A DNA stretch of 64,000 nucleotides from positions 496,001 to 560,000 of the forward strand of contig CALSFV010000026.1 in assembly GCA_943737045.1 (NCBI GenBank), in the 5' to 3' direction. A model generated the notes under the pieces. It had not been told where the DNA came from. It did no database searches and worked only from the letters and a program-made list of their open reading frames with translations. The DNA is from Parapristionchus giblindavisi (taxonomy: Eukaryota > Nematoda > Chromadorea > Rhabditida > Diplogasteridae). A program made the position numbers and the translations under genes. Positions 23,746 to 34,628 of the stretch are shown here, piece after piece (within the stretch, counting starts at the first letter, position 1; every line of letters begins with the position of its first letter).

Positions 23746-24003
23746 GAGGCCGATCGTAATAGTAGTCCATTGCCCGGCCTACACCAACTAAACTCAGGTA
23801 AAATTACTCTTATTTTTCATATATTTGTTTATAATAATTCATTGTTTATAATTCATTCAAATCAAATATATAATTCATTATTGTTGATTGAATTTACTGA
23901 CTTAACTGACCATTTATAAGCAGGCTGGTGTTGCTATTTAAGTCTATGATCATTTAATACTAAAATAGTTACATTAATTTAATTTTTTCAGGTTCCTGGG
24001 ATT

Positions 24004-24313
24004 ATGTCGAACTCATTCAACATGTATATCTCTTGCTCTGGAAGTTACATGAGATTATCCTGGGACTACTGTATTGCATCAGCGGCTGTTTCATCTACAA
24101 TCAGGTCAAAATTAAAATATACTTATTATTAGATTTGTTTGCCGAAGTCTCGGTTGTGTGGCCATGTGCCCTTGAATATGTTCCGAAACAAAGTTATGCA
24201 AACTGTGTGTATGTTATGTTCTGTATTTCAGGTTCTCGGGAACATGTCGTGTTAATCGAATTATGTTGAATCAAGAGTTGTTGATCGTAGATTCATGTGC
24301 CGTTAGGTGCTAA
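24004..24313 (+). CDS. Small two-exon frame, unknown product (60 residues)
   Basis: Exon 1 (24004-24104) follows a TTTTTTCAG acceptor and starts inside the GGGATTATGTC word. Exon 2 (24232-24313) follows TGTATTTCAG. The frames join in phase 2 to give about 60 codons ending TAA. The downstream 3' UTR (GCTGGGATTGTCGCTC, then AATAAA) matches those after 22900 and after gene A, which supports a real transcript. The protein is cysteine- and serine-rich and matches nothing I know. It could equally be a non-coding transcript. Confidence 0.3.
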
Positions 24314-24451
24314 GTGCTGGGATTGTCGCTCAACAGTTATTGTATCATGTTTTGAATATTGTACTCGGTGTTTGTTTTAATTGTAACATTTCGAATGTAA
24401 ATAAAAATAGTCGATTTAATAACCTTTTCCGATATATCACTATGTGTACTC

Positions 24452-24478
24452 ACCGTTTTCCAACGGTTTACATTATAC
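24452..24478 (+). promoter_or_regulatory. Promoter-like dyad 2, upstream of gene A
   Basis: ACCGTTTTCCAACGGTTTAC then ATTAT, preceded by GATATATCACTATGTG. It lies about 90 bases before the gene A start codon and just after the polyadenylation signal of the previous unit. Confidence 0.65.
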
Positions 24479-24544
24479 CTAACAATAATACAGCATAGGT
24501 CGGCTTTATACTATAGGAAACACATTTTTTCAGCTGCGGAAAGA

Positions 24545-25630
24545 ATGTTCCCTAAACCATGGCTGTACCGGGTTTATGTCTCATCCTTCGATGATAGTGT
24601 TCCGGTTGGAGAAGGGCTTATCGAGATGAATGACAACGAAACTTATTCGTACGCAGACGGGACTGTCATCGACAGAGGACTTTATATTAAATTAGGCTAT
24701 TGTGACCTGGTGCTGGGTCATAGCGTGCAGAGTATGTTTTGTGTTACCTATAGATTTATTTATCACTATATTATATGTCGAAACACACATAATCCGTAAA
24801 AATAATTACAGAAGCAGTGGAATATGCTCGCCCGATCTTCTGTATACGTAAGAGGCTGCCGACTGAGCATTGGGATGACGAGCTGGAGGAGTGCTTCCAA
24901 TTTTCTAAGAAGATCTTGGACAATGCTTTCGAGAAATACGACACCAACGCATTTTTTCAATCGTTGTTCGGTTCACGTGGTGATGATCTCTGGGCGAATG
25001 TCGTCACACACATCGAACAGCGTGATTCAGAAGGACATCCTTTCCCTGACAAGCCTTTGAAGAAAGCGGACAATGGGGCTGAATTGCTGGATCGGATGTG
25101 GACGGAGGAGGAAAAGGATGAGCAAAGGAAGTGGCTGGTGATTTCTCAAATCAAAAAAATAAATCTGCGTCCGTTATACGCAATGACTGATTACGCTTAC
25201 CGCGGTGACGTCGTAATCCGGGAAGATGACTACTATAACTTCAATCCGCAGCAATTAGGAAGCAATGCGGGAAGTGTCGTGAAAGTGAAGGATAAAGATG
25301 GTGAGCCTACGAAAAAATATATTATTACTGTTCAATAAATAATTAAACTTAAATAAATTTAATTTAATAAAACTAATTTTTAATAATATTAATTGGAGGT
25401 ACTGGAAAGGAAGTCGTCCGCGACGTGAATAATGTTGAGTCAGAAGACGTCTCCCATGGGGACAAGTCACCTCGGGAATGTGTCGTGGAAAAGAAGCACG
25501 AAATCGGTTAGTTATTATTAATATTTATTTTAACCTTATTTATGTTAACTTAAGGTTATTTCCAGATACGGTGGAGAAGTTGGTCGACGACATCAATGTT
25601 CTTTCTCTTAGAAAGAACGAAGATGAATAA
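24545..25630 (+). CDS. Gene A, unknown Helitron cargo family, 282 residues
   Basis: Exons 24545-24731, 24812-25300, 25399-25506 and 25566-25630 join in frame (849 bases). Exon 1 opens with FPKPWLYRVYV and contains YADGTVIDRG (GGGACTGTC word) and LVLGH. Exon 2 has EYARPIFCIRKRLP and KKILDNAFEKYDTNAFF followed by QSLFG, then MWTEEEKDEQRKW and KKINLRPLYAMTDYAY. The last exon encodes TVEKLVDDINVLSLRK. Genes B and C share this plan and its intron phases, and D-E share the tail exons. No signal peptide or membrane segment is seen, and I recognise no domain. The start is the first ATG after a TTTTTTCAG acceptor. The neighbours are co-oriented with dyad-type starts. Confidence 0.75.
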
Positions 25631-25808
25631 CCTAATTAAAAAACGAACAACCGTAACGTTGAAGCCTGATTCATCATTTGTCCTGTCCCGGGATTGTCGT
25701 TCGACATCTTTATACTAAATATTTGACTTGTTTTTGTTTTGAAATGTAACATTATGCACTTAAATAAAAAATGTTCGATTATTTTCTGATATATCGCTGT
25801 ATGTACTT

Positions 25809-25835
25809 ACCGTCTTGCAACGGTTTACAATACTT
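25809..25835 (+). promoter_or_regulatory. Promoter-like dyad 3, upstream of gene B
   Basis: ACCGTCTTGCAACGGTTTAC then AATACTT, preceded by GATATATCGCTGTATG. About 115 bases before the gene B start codon. Confidence 0.65.
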
Positions 25836-25925
25836 TACAACGTTCATAACATGTTATTTTTTTTGTTGATGACTGCACATCTCAAATTGGAGTTTGAGTT
25901 TTTAGAGTCTGGAAGTTGTCCAACA

Positions 25926-27720
25926 ATGCCTAAAAAGCCTTGGGTGTTCCGGGTTTTTGTCACGGCTTTTCGTGAGACTGTTCAGACAGATGGATACATC
26001 AAGTGGTCCCGACGTGGTACTTTCGTGTATGAAGACGGGACTGTCCTCGACAAAGAAGCATACAATGAATTAGGCCATTATGATCTTGTGCTGGGACATG
26101 CGACGCAAAGTTTGTTATCTAATACATCATTATTTTAACGCTAAATGTGTCTTTAACCAAATAACTAAATATAGTTCAATATGTCTGTGATTTAAAAAAA
26201 TTATTTTCAATAGTTCTTGAACTGCCCATAACTCATCAAATTAATTACAGAAGCAGTCGAAGATATTAGTCCATTGTCCCTCTTACGTAACTTTGGGCAG
26301 CCCGAAGATTGGAACTCCTTTCTCGAGGAGGTGTATCAACACCATAAGCAGCAATTGGAGAATTGTTTCAAGAAATACGACGTTACTGCCTTCTTTGAAT
26401 TGTTATTTGGCGTCAATGGAGAAGATCTTTGCAAGATAGTTGCGGTTCATGCTGAGAGAGTGGATCCTGTAGGATTCGATTTCCCCGACTTGCCTGTCAC
26501 TGATGTCCACGTCAGAGGTCTTTATGATGAAATCAGTGAGATGTTTAACGAGGAGATGATGGAAGATATGTGCATGAATATTGTAGCTGCTCAACTCAAG
26601 GAAATAAATTTGCAACCATTACGTGAAATCGTTAAGCGTGCTTACGACAAGCGTACTTTCATTACACACCAGGAAGACAATTACAAGTTTGACGACGAAG
26701 ATAAAGGAATTTCCTACCAGAATGACATTTACAAGTATTATATGGGAAATGTCGATGCGGTGCAGCACCATGATGGTAAGGTTTTTTTTAAAGAATCTAA
26801 AAGCGATTATTATTGCTGTTTCATTTATCACTTAATTTAATATAAAGCAAATAAAGTGGCACAAATAAAATAAAATTAATTGCAGGTACAAGAGATGAAC
26901 TCGTCGGCGTGCTGTCTTTTGTTCATTGTTTAGAGATGACGAAGCGAGGAATAAGCGTGGGCGAAGAAGTGAAACATGACGATCGTGAGTGTTGTGAGAG
27001 ATTGAAAAGTTAAATAAAATAGATTCCAGGTACGTTAAGGGAGGTCGGAGGCAATAAGAATAGAGTTCAACCTGAAATCATTTTTGTTTATGATAAGAAA
27101 CATACCCCAAAGACCGTCGGCGACAATACTGTAGTTCAACATGAAAATGGTACTGTGTGCGACAAGTCTCATCTGGGAGGTGTCGAAGAAGTGAAGCGCG
27201 AGGAGGGTGAGCATTTTAACAATTGATTGTGCCATACTAAATTTAACCTAATTCAAGTAATACTAATTGCAGTTAAGAGAGGAGATATTGCCCGTAAACA
27301 TGAATATCTTATTATTGATTTGGCTCATATAAGAAGAAAGCGTCGTAAGAGAAACAAAGTAACTAAATACAAGATGTTATCAAGTGTTCTGAATAAGCCA
27401 GTATCTGCTTCATTACGAGGTAACGATTTTAAACTTATTCGTTTCAATAATTATTGTTTTCGCTCACACATCTAATAGGTGTATTAAATGTAATATCTGT
27501 ATTAAATAAAGTTAAATTAAATAATAATATTAATTGCAGATACTCCTGCCGAGAAGCATCTTCTGGAAAGTGTCAATAAATTGAAACATGAATTTTCTGC
27601 TTCTGTAAAGAGTTAATCACGCCGTTCAATATTCAATTAAATTTAAAATAAAGTTAGTATTTTATAATTGCAGATGCGGTAGAGAAGTTGATCGATGACA
27701 TCAACCTGTTATCTTTCTGA
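25926..27720 (+). CDS. Gene B, paralogue of gene A
   Basis: Exons 25926-26109 and 26251-26775 correspond one to one with gene A exons 1 and 2 (PKKPWVFRVFVTAF, DGTVLDKEAYNELG, KKYDVTAFFELLFG, QLKEINLQPLREIVKRAY). Further exons follow at 26886-26984, 27030-27206 (CDKSHLGGVEEVKRE) and 27273-27419 (basic, RRKRRKRNK). The tail exon at 27674-27720 (AVEKLIDDINLLSF, stop) can be joined to 27419 in frame. An alternative exon at 27540-27615 carries its own stop, so two 3' ends are possible. GGGA-N-TGTC words occur in exons 1, 2 and 4 and in the 3' UTR (27762). Function unknown. Confidence 0.65.
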
Positions 27721-27983
27721 AGAGAAGAGGATGAAAAATTTGGAATAAGATTATGTGTCCTGGGAGTGTCAGTTGTTACTATTCTTCATCATCTTTCCGT
27801 CTTTATGTTGATATCGTTTTCTCTTATTGTTATGCCGAAGAACTCTTCTGTTCCTTTTTTAATTGAGAGATGTGTTGACACCATTCATTACTTTTTTTGG
27901 TTTTATTAATGATCTCTTGTTTCTTGTTATATGTAAATAAAGTTCAATCAATAACGATTTTCGATGTATCACTGTGTGAGCCT

Positions 27984-28010
27984 ACCGTACTGTAACGGTC
28001 AGAAATATCC
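27984..28010 (+). promoter_or_regulatory. Promoter-like dyad 4
   Basis: ACCGTACTGTAACGGTC then AAATATCC, preceded by GATGTATCACTGTGTG. It lies about 30 bases after the AATAAA of gene B and ahead of the third leader unit. Confidence 0.6.
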
Positions 28011-28059
28011 AATTGTGATTATGGAGGAGATACGTTCGCGTAGCCACCATGGAGAGATA

Positions 28060-28310
28060 GTATACACACCGGTCATAAAACAGAGGGTAGGGAGAGAGCA
28101 CGCGTCGCGGTTTCCATACAAGACCAGTGTCTACCTTAAGCGAACAAGAATGGCTATTGTACTAAAATTTTTTTATTTATTCTTTCTGTTTCGGTATATT
28201 TTGACGTCGTAACGTAATCTTTTCATCTTTTCTTCATTGATTTTAATTTTAATAATTCCAGGCTACTCTCAATTCTGGGAGTTGTTTCAGTCTTCATGAA
28301 TCAGTCTAAT
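28060..28310 (+). repeat. Leader unit, copy 3
   Basis: GGTCATAAAACAGAG, AAGACCAGTGTC, GACGTCGTAACGTAATC, AATAATTCCAGGC and CTCAATTCTGGGAGTTG follow in the same order as in copy 2 (23460-23700), with about one change in eight. The GGGA word has decayed to GGGAGTTGTTTC. After it come three direct repeats of TTCGACAA(C/T)G. Confidence 0.5.
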
Positions 28311-28463
28311 GCAGCGTTTCGACAATGTCATGTATTGCGCAGCCGTTCAACAATGCCGTCCCTTCGACAACGTTTAACGGTTCGACAACGCTTTCATATC
28401 TTACACTGTCTACACTTACCGTGTTGTAACTTTTTGCAATATTTCACACCACTGTCTACACTT

Positions 28464-28490
28464 ACCGTTTTGTAACGGTTTGCAATATAG
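28464..28490 (+). promoter_or_regulatory. Promoter-like dyad 5, tandem pair upstream of gene C
   Basis: ACCGTTTTGTAACGGTTTGC then AATATAG. A decayed tandem copy lies 45 bases earlier at 28419 (ACCGTGTTGTAACTTTTTGC, AATATTT); both follow ACTGTCTACACTT. About 110 bases before the gene C start. Confidence 0.65.
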
Positions 28491-28574
28491 CACAGTAATA
28501 ATTATATTAAACATATTTGTTTAATCACTTTATAATACAAGTTTACATCTATTTAGGCAGTTGTTCCACCAACC

Positions 28575-29908
28575 ATGATACCGAAGCTGTGGATCTTCCA
28601 AGTCCATGTCACGGGATTTGCGTCGAATATGCCGGATCTAAGTGGACTTGTCCTTGATGAGACCGGCACATTCAAGTTCAAAGACGGGACTGTCCTTGAC
28701 AAAAAGAGCTACCGAGAATTCGGCATTTGTGAAATGGTGTTGGGAGATATCACTCAGAGTAAGTTTTTCATAATAAACTATGTTTTCATCATTTTCCCAA
28801 CTATTTGTGAATTTTGTTCTATCGAAGAATTTCCTTTCTAATTTCTCCATTAAATCTATAATATAGTTTAATTGTTTTTTAATATCTATCATGTAATATC
28901 TAAAAATAATTGCAGAAGTGGTGGAGGACGCTCGTACGATCATCTTTTTACGTAAAGAAATGCCGCCTGAATTATGGAACGAGAATATGGAGAAGTATCT
29001 GAAACATTCTGAGAAGCTCTTGGACGACACCTTCAAGAACTATGACATTAGTGGCTTTTTTGAAAAGTTGTTCGGGAAGAATGGAGAATCAATTCCCTTG
29101 GAAGTTATGGTATACGTTGCACCGGTGGATTCTGAAGGAAACGTAAAGGGATACAAGCGTTCCAATAGTCATGAAGGTCGTCCAATCGTCAATAGAGTGT
29201 GGACCGAAGAAGAGAAAGAACGTCAGAGAATGTCTATCGTGGTTGATGAAATCTATAAAATAAATCTTAAACCATTTCATAAAATGGTTAATCGCCGATT
29301 CCACGGTGATACTGTGTTCCGAAGTAACACTATGCAATTCAAAACCTATGCACGTTCCGAACACGCCACTGTTGACGCAATGTCCAATCAGGGAAATGTC
29401 GATGAAGTGAAGCGCAACGTTGGTGAGTCTACTAAATTACCTCAAAGATTATTATTACGATTTCAATAAGTGTGTTAACTTAAATGCAAAATAAATGAAA
29501 CTATCTGCAGATACGAGAGTGAAGGTGATCAAGATCAAGCCTACAGTTGCACCTGAAGACGTTACTCGTGGCGACAAGTCTAATCTGGGAGGTGTCAAGG
29601 AGCTTAAGTGTGAAGATGGTAAGCACTCTAAGAGATTTTTATGCCTTTCGATAGATCAAATTAAAAAGTAGTATTTCAATATGTGTGTTAACTTAAATGC
29701 AAAATAAATGAAACTATCTGCAGATACGAGAATGAAGGTGATCAAGATCAAGCCTACAGTTGCACCTGAAGACGTTACTCGTGATCCGGTAGAAAACATT
29801 GTGGATGACATCAACCAATTGTCTGTCAGAGAGGACGATGTCCCGCCCTGGGAGCGTGAAAACCCTTATGAGTCAGATGACGAGATTCCCCCCTGGGATC
29901 TCATCTGA
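28575..29908 (+). CDS. Gene C, paralogue of genes A and B, 327 residues
   Basis: Exons 28575-28758, 28916-29422, 29511-29618 and 29724-29908 join in frame (984 bases). It shares PKLWIFQVHVTGF, DGTVLDKKSYREFG, VVEDARTIIFLRKEMPPE and YKINLKPFHKMVNRRF with A and B. Exons 3 and 4 begin with the same 30-odd codons (VKVIKIKPTVAPEDVTR against MKVIKIKPTVAPEDVTR), including about 50 bases of the preceding intron, so an exon with its splice site was duplicated recently. The C-terminus is acidic and tryptophan-rich, ending VPPWERENPYESDDEIPPWD plus LI, and is shared with gene D. Function unknown. Confidence 0.75.
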
Positions 29909-30046
29909 CAAGTTGATCTTTGTCCCGGGACTGTCCAACTCTTGGAACTGTTGTTAATGTTGTATACCTGTTCTAATGTATCAATAATTTTCCTGTTATA
30001 TCCTCGATAAATAATGTTAATAATAATTTCATCTCAGTAAGTTCAT

Positions 30047-30073
30047 ACTGTCTTATAACGGTTGAGAATACCT
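30047..30073 (+). promoter_or_regulatory. Promoter-like dyad 6, upstream of gene D
   Basis: ACTGTCTTATAACGGTTGAG then AATACCT. One base of the left arm is changed. It lies about 100 bases before the gene D start. Confidence 0.5.
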
Positions 30074-30144
30074 CACTTTAATCCATCAGTTGTTATGTTT
30101 GGATCATTCCTGATGTATTACGATATTAACAGTTTTCTTACAAA

Positions 30145-31018
30145 ATGGACTCTAACGATAATGACCATACTTGTCGTGACGGGAATGTCATTGACGACAA
30201 CGACACTGTCCCGGGAACTGTTTCCGACCAAAATGAAGACATCTCTGATCATTCACTTGTCAAGCGTGTGTTTTTAACCTATTTTTAAAATGTTTTTATG
30301 ACGTACAACTGAACCATAAATATTTAATAATTTTTAATACTTGCAGTACTATTCATGAATGAACAGGATGACAAAGTTCTGAACGATTGGGTGAGGGTGA
30401 AGGAGAAGGAGATATACGACAGATGTAAGCAGATGGTATTGGGACAGACGAACCCGGACTCTGAACTGTCCGATGAGAACAACGAGAATGTACATCCCTG
30501 CCTTGTCAAGAACGAAGGATCGGATAGAGGAGAAGCTGAAGGTATACTTGTATATAAAATATTCACGTATTTAGATTGTAATGAGTCATAATGCAATATT
30601 TATGCGATAGCTAAAAAATAGATTAAAAAATAACCCATTCCAGAATTAGCTGACGGTCTTGCATATCCCGGGACTGTCAAGCCTATCGCTGTTCGTCAGC
30701 ATGCTGATGAATACGGTATCACGTACCATTTATAATACTGCTTGATCGTAAATGTAATTAATGCTCCTTGGAACATTACACAGTTAAAATTGAAAATTAT
30801 TAATTACAGATCCCATAAGGCAGTTGGTGAGCAACCTCTACCATATGTGTCTCGGACAAATTGGTGATGGCTGCCCCTACCAAGAACCGATCCTTCCCTC
30901 GGAGCGAGAGTACCCGGATGACTGTGAGGAAAACTCGATCCCGCTCTGGATTCCTCCCTGGGAGCGTGAAAATCCGTATGAGTCTGATGACGAGATTCCC
31001 CCCTGGGATCTCATCTGA
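30145..31018 (+). CDS. Gene D, small cargo gene sharing the tail of gene C, 198 residues
   Basis: Exons 30145-30265, 30347-30541, 30644-30715 and 30810-31018 join in frame (597 bases). The N-terminus is acidic (MDSNDNDHTCRDGNVIDD) and similar to the start of gene E. The last exon ends IPPWERENPYESDDEIPPWD plus LI, the same tail as gene C, and the next 130 bases of 3' UTR are also nearly identical. The 3' part of one gene was therefore copied onto the other. GGGA words occur in exons 1 and 3 and in the 3' UTR. No known domain; the first two-exon module of genes A-C is absent. Confidence 0.65.
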
Positions 31019-31252
31019 CAAGTTGATCTTTGTTCCGGGACTGTCCAACTCTTGGAACTGTTGTTAATGTTGTATACCTATTCTAATGTTAATAAATTTT
31101 GTTATTCAATGTTGTGATGCTTTGATGTGTATGACTATGGGTTCTGAACGACCTCCAATATCTCATAATAATGTTACATATTTGCTGCGTACATTAGTAC
31201 CTGAACAATAACAATTGTAGCAGTAATCTGAAGATAATCTGTGTTCTGGGTT

Positions 31253-32055
31253 ATGATGGACTCGAACTGTCATAACATGACCGATTCTGACGGGAATGTC
31301 GAGTATGATCGGGAGACACGTCATCAATCACATCAGGAGGTCGTCTTTAATGTTGCTCGTACCGACAATAAGAAAGGTAAATAAACATCATATCATTTAA
31401 TTTTTTTATATTTTTGTACTTACAGATCTATTTACTAAGATTAAAGAATGGTGCATGCTGAAGGATAAGGAAGAGATGCTAAAGAAATCGAGAGAAATGG
31501 ATCATCCTGGGACTGTCCTTGAAGACACAGACATGATTGACAAGACTGATCGCTACGATGCAACTGTAGATGACAAATTCCAGCAGGGAATTGTCGAGGA
31601 AGAGAAACTTGAAGATGGGGAGCCTTCAAAGATATTGTTGTGCCGTGCAATATATCGTGACATATTCAAATCTGACAAAGGTGTGTAACCAGTAACTCAA
31701 ACTCAAAATAAATAAAACTAATTTAAGGTACGAGAGATGAGGTGGTTGAGGACACAGTTACAGTTCAACATGAAGATGTTAGTGGTGGCTACAAATGTCA
31801 GCCGGGAATTGTTGAGGAAGAGAAACTTAAAGATTGTGAGTCTTCCAAGATATTGTTGTGCCGTGCAATATATCGGGCCATATTCAAATGTGGCAAAGAT
31901 GTCTTTGATCACAAATATCATTTCAAATAATTACTAAAAGCACAAATTATCAATGCGTTGCAGATCATCTCAAAATGGTAGTCAGAGACATGAACTGCAT
32001 GTCTGTGAGTAGTGACGAAGACTTCTCAGACGAGGAATCCCACAAGTTCTCCTAA
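31253..32055 (+). CDS. Gene E, small cargo gene with duplicated exon and doubtful splice site
   Basis: Exons 31253-31376, 31426-31680 and from 31728 join in frame. Exon 1 (MDSNCHNMTDSDGNVEYD) resembles gene D exon 1. Exons 2 and 3 both end with a repeat of about 90 bases (GIVEEEKL, then SKILLCRAIYR and IFK), but where exon 2 has AAAG|GTGTGT, exon 3 has AAAGATGTC, so the donor is lost. Read through, exon 3 stops at 31930. If it were spliced, the tail exon at 31964-32055 (MVVRDMNCMSVSSDEDF) would give the ending homologous to A-C. Two ATGs stand at 31253 and 31256. Function unknown. Confidence 0.5.
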
Positions 32056-32551
32056 ATCACTCTCATATTGTTATGTGTTTTGCTCTTTTAGTTAGTAATT
32101 CTAACTGTATAGTTATTGTTGTGTACTACTTGTCTGTTTCTGCTTATTTCGTTTATCGTAAGATTTGTTATTTTTTATACGCCCTATTCACTCGATACTC
32201 TAATAAATTCATGACGGTTGACTGTTTTTATGCAAGAAAGTTGAATAAAAGAAAGGAACTGTAAAAGAAAGAAAGAAAGAAAGAAAAGAAAACAAAATAA
32301 AGAAAAGAAAAAAAGAAACATAATGCTTTTAAAAACTTTTGGTATACGGTATATACACGTAATCGATTGATTTTTGAATAGTATTCCACTCGAGAGTAGA
32401 ATGTTGTTATAGGCATTACTTATAAATTACGGTTTTTTCCCTAAAATCCTATTTATTTTTTCTTTTTCTCCCTTTTCAGTCAGTTATTTTTTATTTTCAA
32501 CCATTATTTTCTTTTTTAGAAATTATTTTCTTTTTAGAGAAATCCAGCAAC

Positions 32552-34236
32552 ATGTTCTGGGATTGTGTTGAAGAAATTGATGAAGAAGTAATAGAAGAAC
32601 TCACGAGTCCCGACGAAATAATGGCTGAGGAAAAGAACATGTAAGCGATCGATTAGATTTAATAAATTCGATTTAATAAGAATCTATTAGTAATGGTGAT
32701 TGTATTTAATCTCATCTCATTCAAACTATTAATTTCAGTCCAATTATCGGGATTGTCCACGGTGCTGGGATGGACCACAACAAGGAAAGATTTGTCTCTT
32801 TAGTATTGAGTGATCAATCCGGAGTCAGTATTAGAGTTGAAGATGCATTCTGGCCTCAATGGAAAAATATCGCAGTCGTAGGAAAGGTACGGGCATTTAT
32901 ATACTAATTGTACGATCTTTATATTATATTTTTCTTTTCTATTTGAGGTCATCGAAGTGGTAGCAAATGTAGGAATTCGAACCATGTCGGGATCCTTGTC
33001 GACTATCTCATCTAAACAAGCTCCTGTTGCTTTATTCGACAAAGTTCATATCTTCACACGAACTCCGTTGCCACCAATGGAATCGGAAAACATGTTTGTT
33101 TATCCCTTACTTACTACTATACGTTCATATGTTGAATTTAATATTCCTACTATTTTATGATTTTTTTTATTGTTTAGGATGGTTTCACTTGATTTTGTCC
33201 GAGAACAACCACGTCCTGAGAACGCTAAGATCAACGCACCCGACACTTTCCAATGTCGTACCGCCAGAGGCGAATATATATATGTCAAGGCGTGGAAAGC
33301 TCCATGCCTTCCTCATCTCAAGAAACTGTTACCTGACTCAGTAAGATTTTAAAGTAACAATTATATATAATATTATTACGAAATATATATCTATCATATT
33401 TTATAAATAAAGTTTTAGAGTTTCAACGTGGGACCTGTCAAGTACGTCATGAGAGACTATGAAGGCAAAACAAATTACGAACTCATCTGTAATCGAAATA
33501 CCACTGTGTATTCAAAGATCTCTCATGATTCAAATGCTGTGAGAACTATTACTAAACTGATGGAGCTACGTCAATGTAAGACCGGAGAAATCGTCAGTGA
33601 GTGTCTGATATATTTTTCATACATTCGTATTATATAATATATTCTATTGTTCTTTGTCTACAGTTGTCAATGCCATCGTACTTCGGGATGTCTGCGACCA
33701 AGCAACACACCTTATTGATCGTGAACCCGGAGAGGTTCTTTACCGGGTTTGTCTTACGGGATTGAAGTCGACCTTCGATGCCAAACGTGGTCAAGGAATC
33801 AAGGTCAAAGCTAAAGTGCTCATGTATGGTAAGTGTTTTATGGATATATAAAGTTCTTACATGAATGGTCAAATGTTTATAAATATTATTGGAATTATTT
33901 TCAGATGTCATTCGTTTGGAGTCCATATCTGCCGAAACAGACATTCGTAATGATGATCCTGTTCGTCTGAAGCCATACAAGCAGTACACAGCCTTAGTCA
34001 TGCGGCTTCGTACCCCATCCAGGAGGCCTCATACTCCATCTTCACCGGGTTCGTCAATCTCATCACAAGAAGTGGATAACAGAAACGAATCATTTCTCAC
34101 TACTCCAAAGACTTCTCATTCTTCGAAGAGACAAAAAATCAGTGAACGTGATGACGAAATGTCTGGCATAGAAGATATAGTAGTTGAAGAAGAAGAACGT
34201 ATGAGTCAAGATCCTGCAAATGTAAATGAAGAGTGA
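32552..34236 (+). CDS. RPA-like single-stranded DNA binding protein, 406 residues
   Basis: Seven exons (32552-32640, 32739-32886, 32948-33093, 33178-33340, 33419-33596, 33664-33828, 33905-34236) give an unbroken 406-residue product. The middle resembles the OB folds of the large RPA subunit: FQCRTARGEYIYVKAWK, a strand ending LLPDSSFNVGPVKYV, then NYELICNRNTTVY, where RPA70 has a DYE-----T-V strand. The last exon is a disordered Ser/Pro and acidic tail. Many Helitrons encode RPA proteins beside RepHel, which matches the order here; such a protein would coat the displaced strand. The assignment rests on pattern, not on an alignment. Intron 3 holds a copy of the Helitron 5' end. Confidence 0.65.
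33103..33120 (+). promoter_or_regulatory. Internal copy of the Helitron 5' terminus
   Basis: TCCCTTACTTACTACTAT is identical to 21758-21775, in the same orientation and also preceded by A. It lies in intron 3 of the RPA-like gene. If Rep recognised it, the mobilised unit would be 33103-54834. Confidence 0.6.
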
Positions 34237-34628
34237 AATGTTATCTTCTTGGATTAAGTTCGAGCCATTGTGTTCTTGTTGTTTGTCACTTGTTGTTTCT
34301 ATTCGTATGTTGTTTTATTAGTGCTGTTACCGAATATAACATTGTTATATTCGGGAGTTGTCAACTTTCTTATATCGTTTTATTGTTTGTTATGTTCCAT
34401 GCATTTTTTAAGTCCATTGTTATGATTTGTTGTTGTTCAAACTTCCGAATAAAGTTTTGTTTTATAATCATCATAATGTTATACGTAAAACAATCAAACA
34501 ATAGTCACGGTCACTATTCCAATAAAATGTTATCAAATACTATTATGTACAGTATATTTTTATGTAATTGCTGGAGTAATACGGTTACTGTAAAAGTATG
34601 CAAGTTATAAACTCAGCGGGAATTGTCC

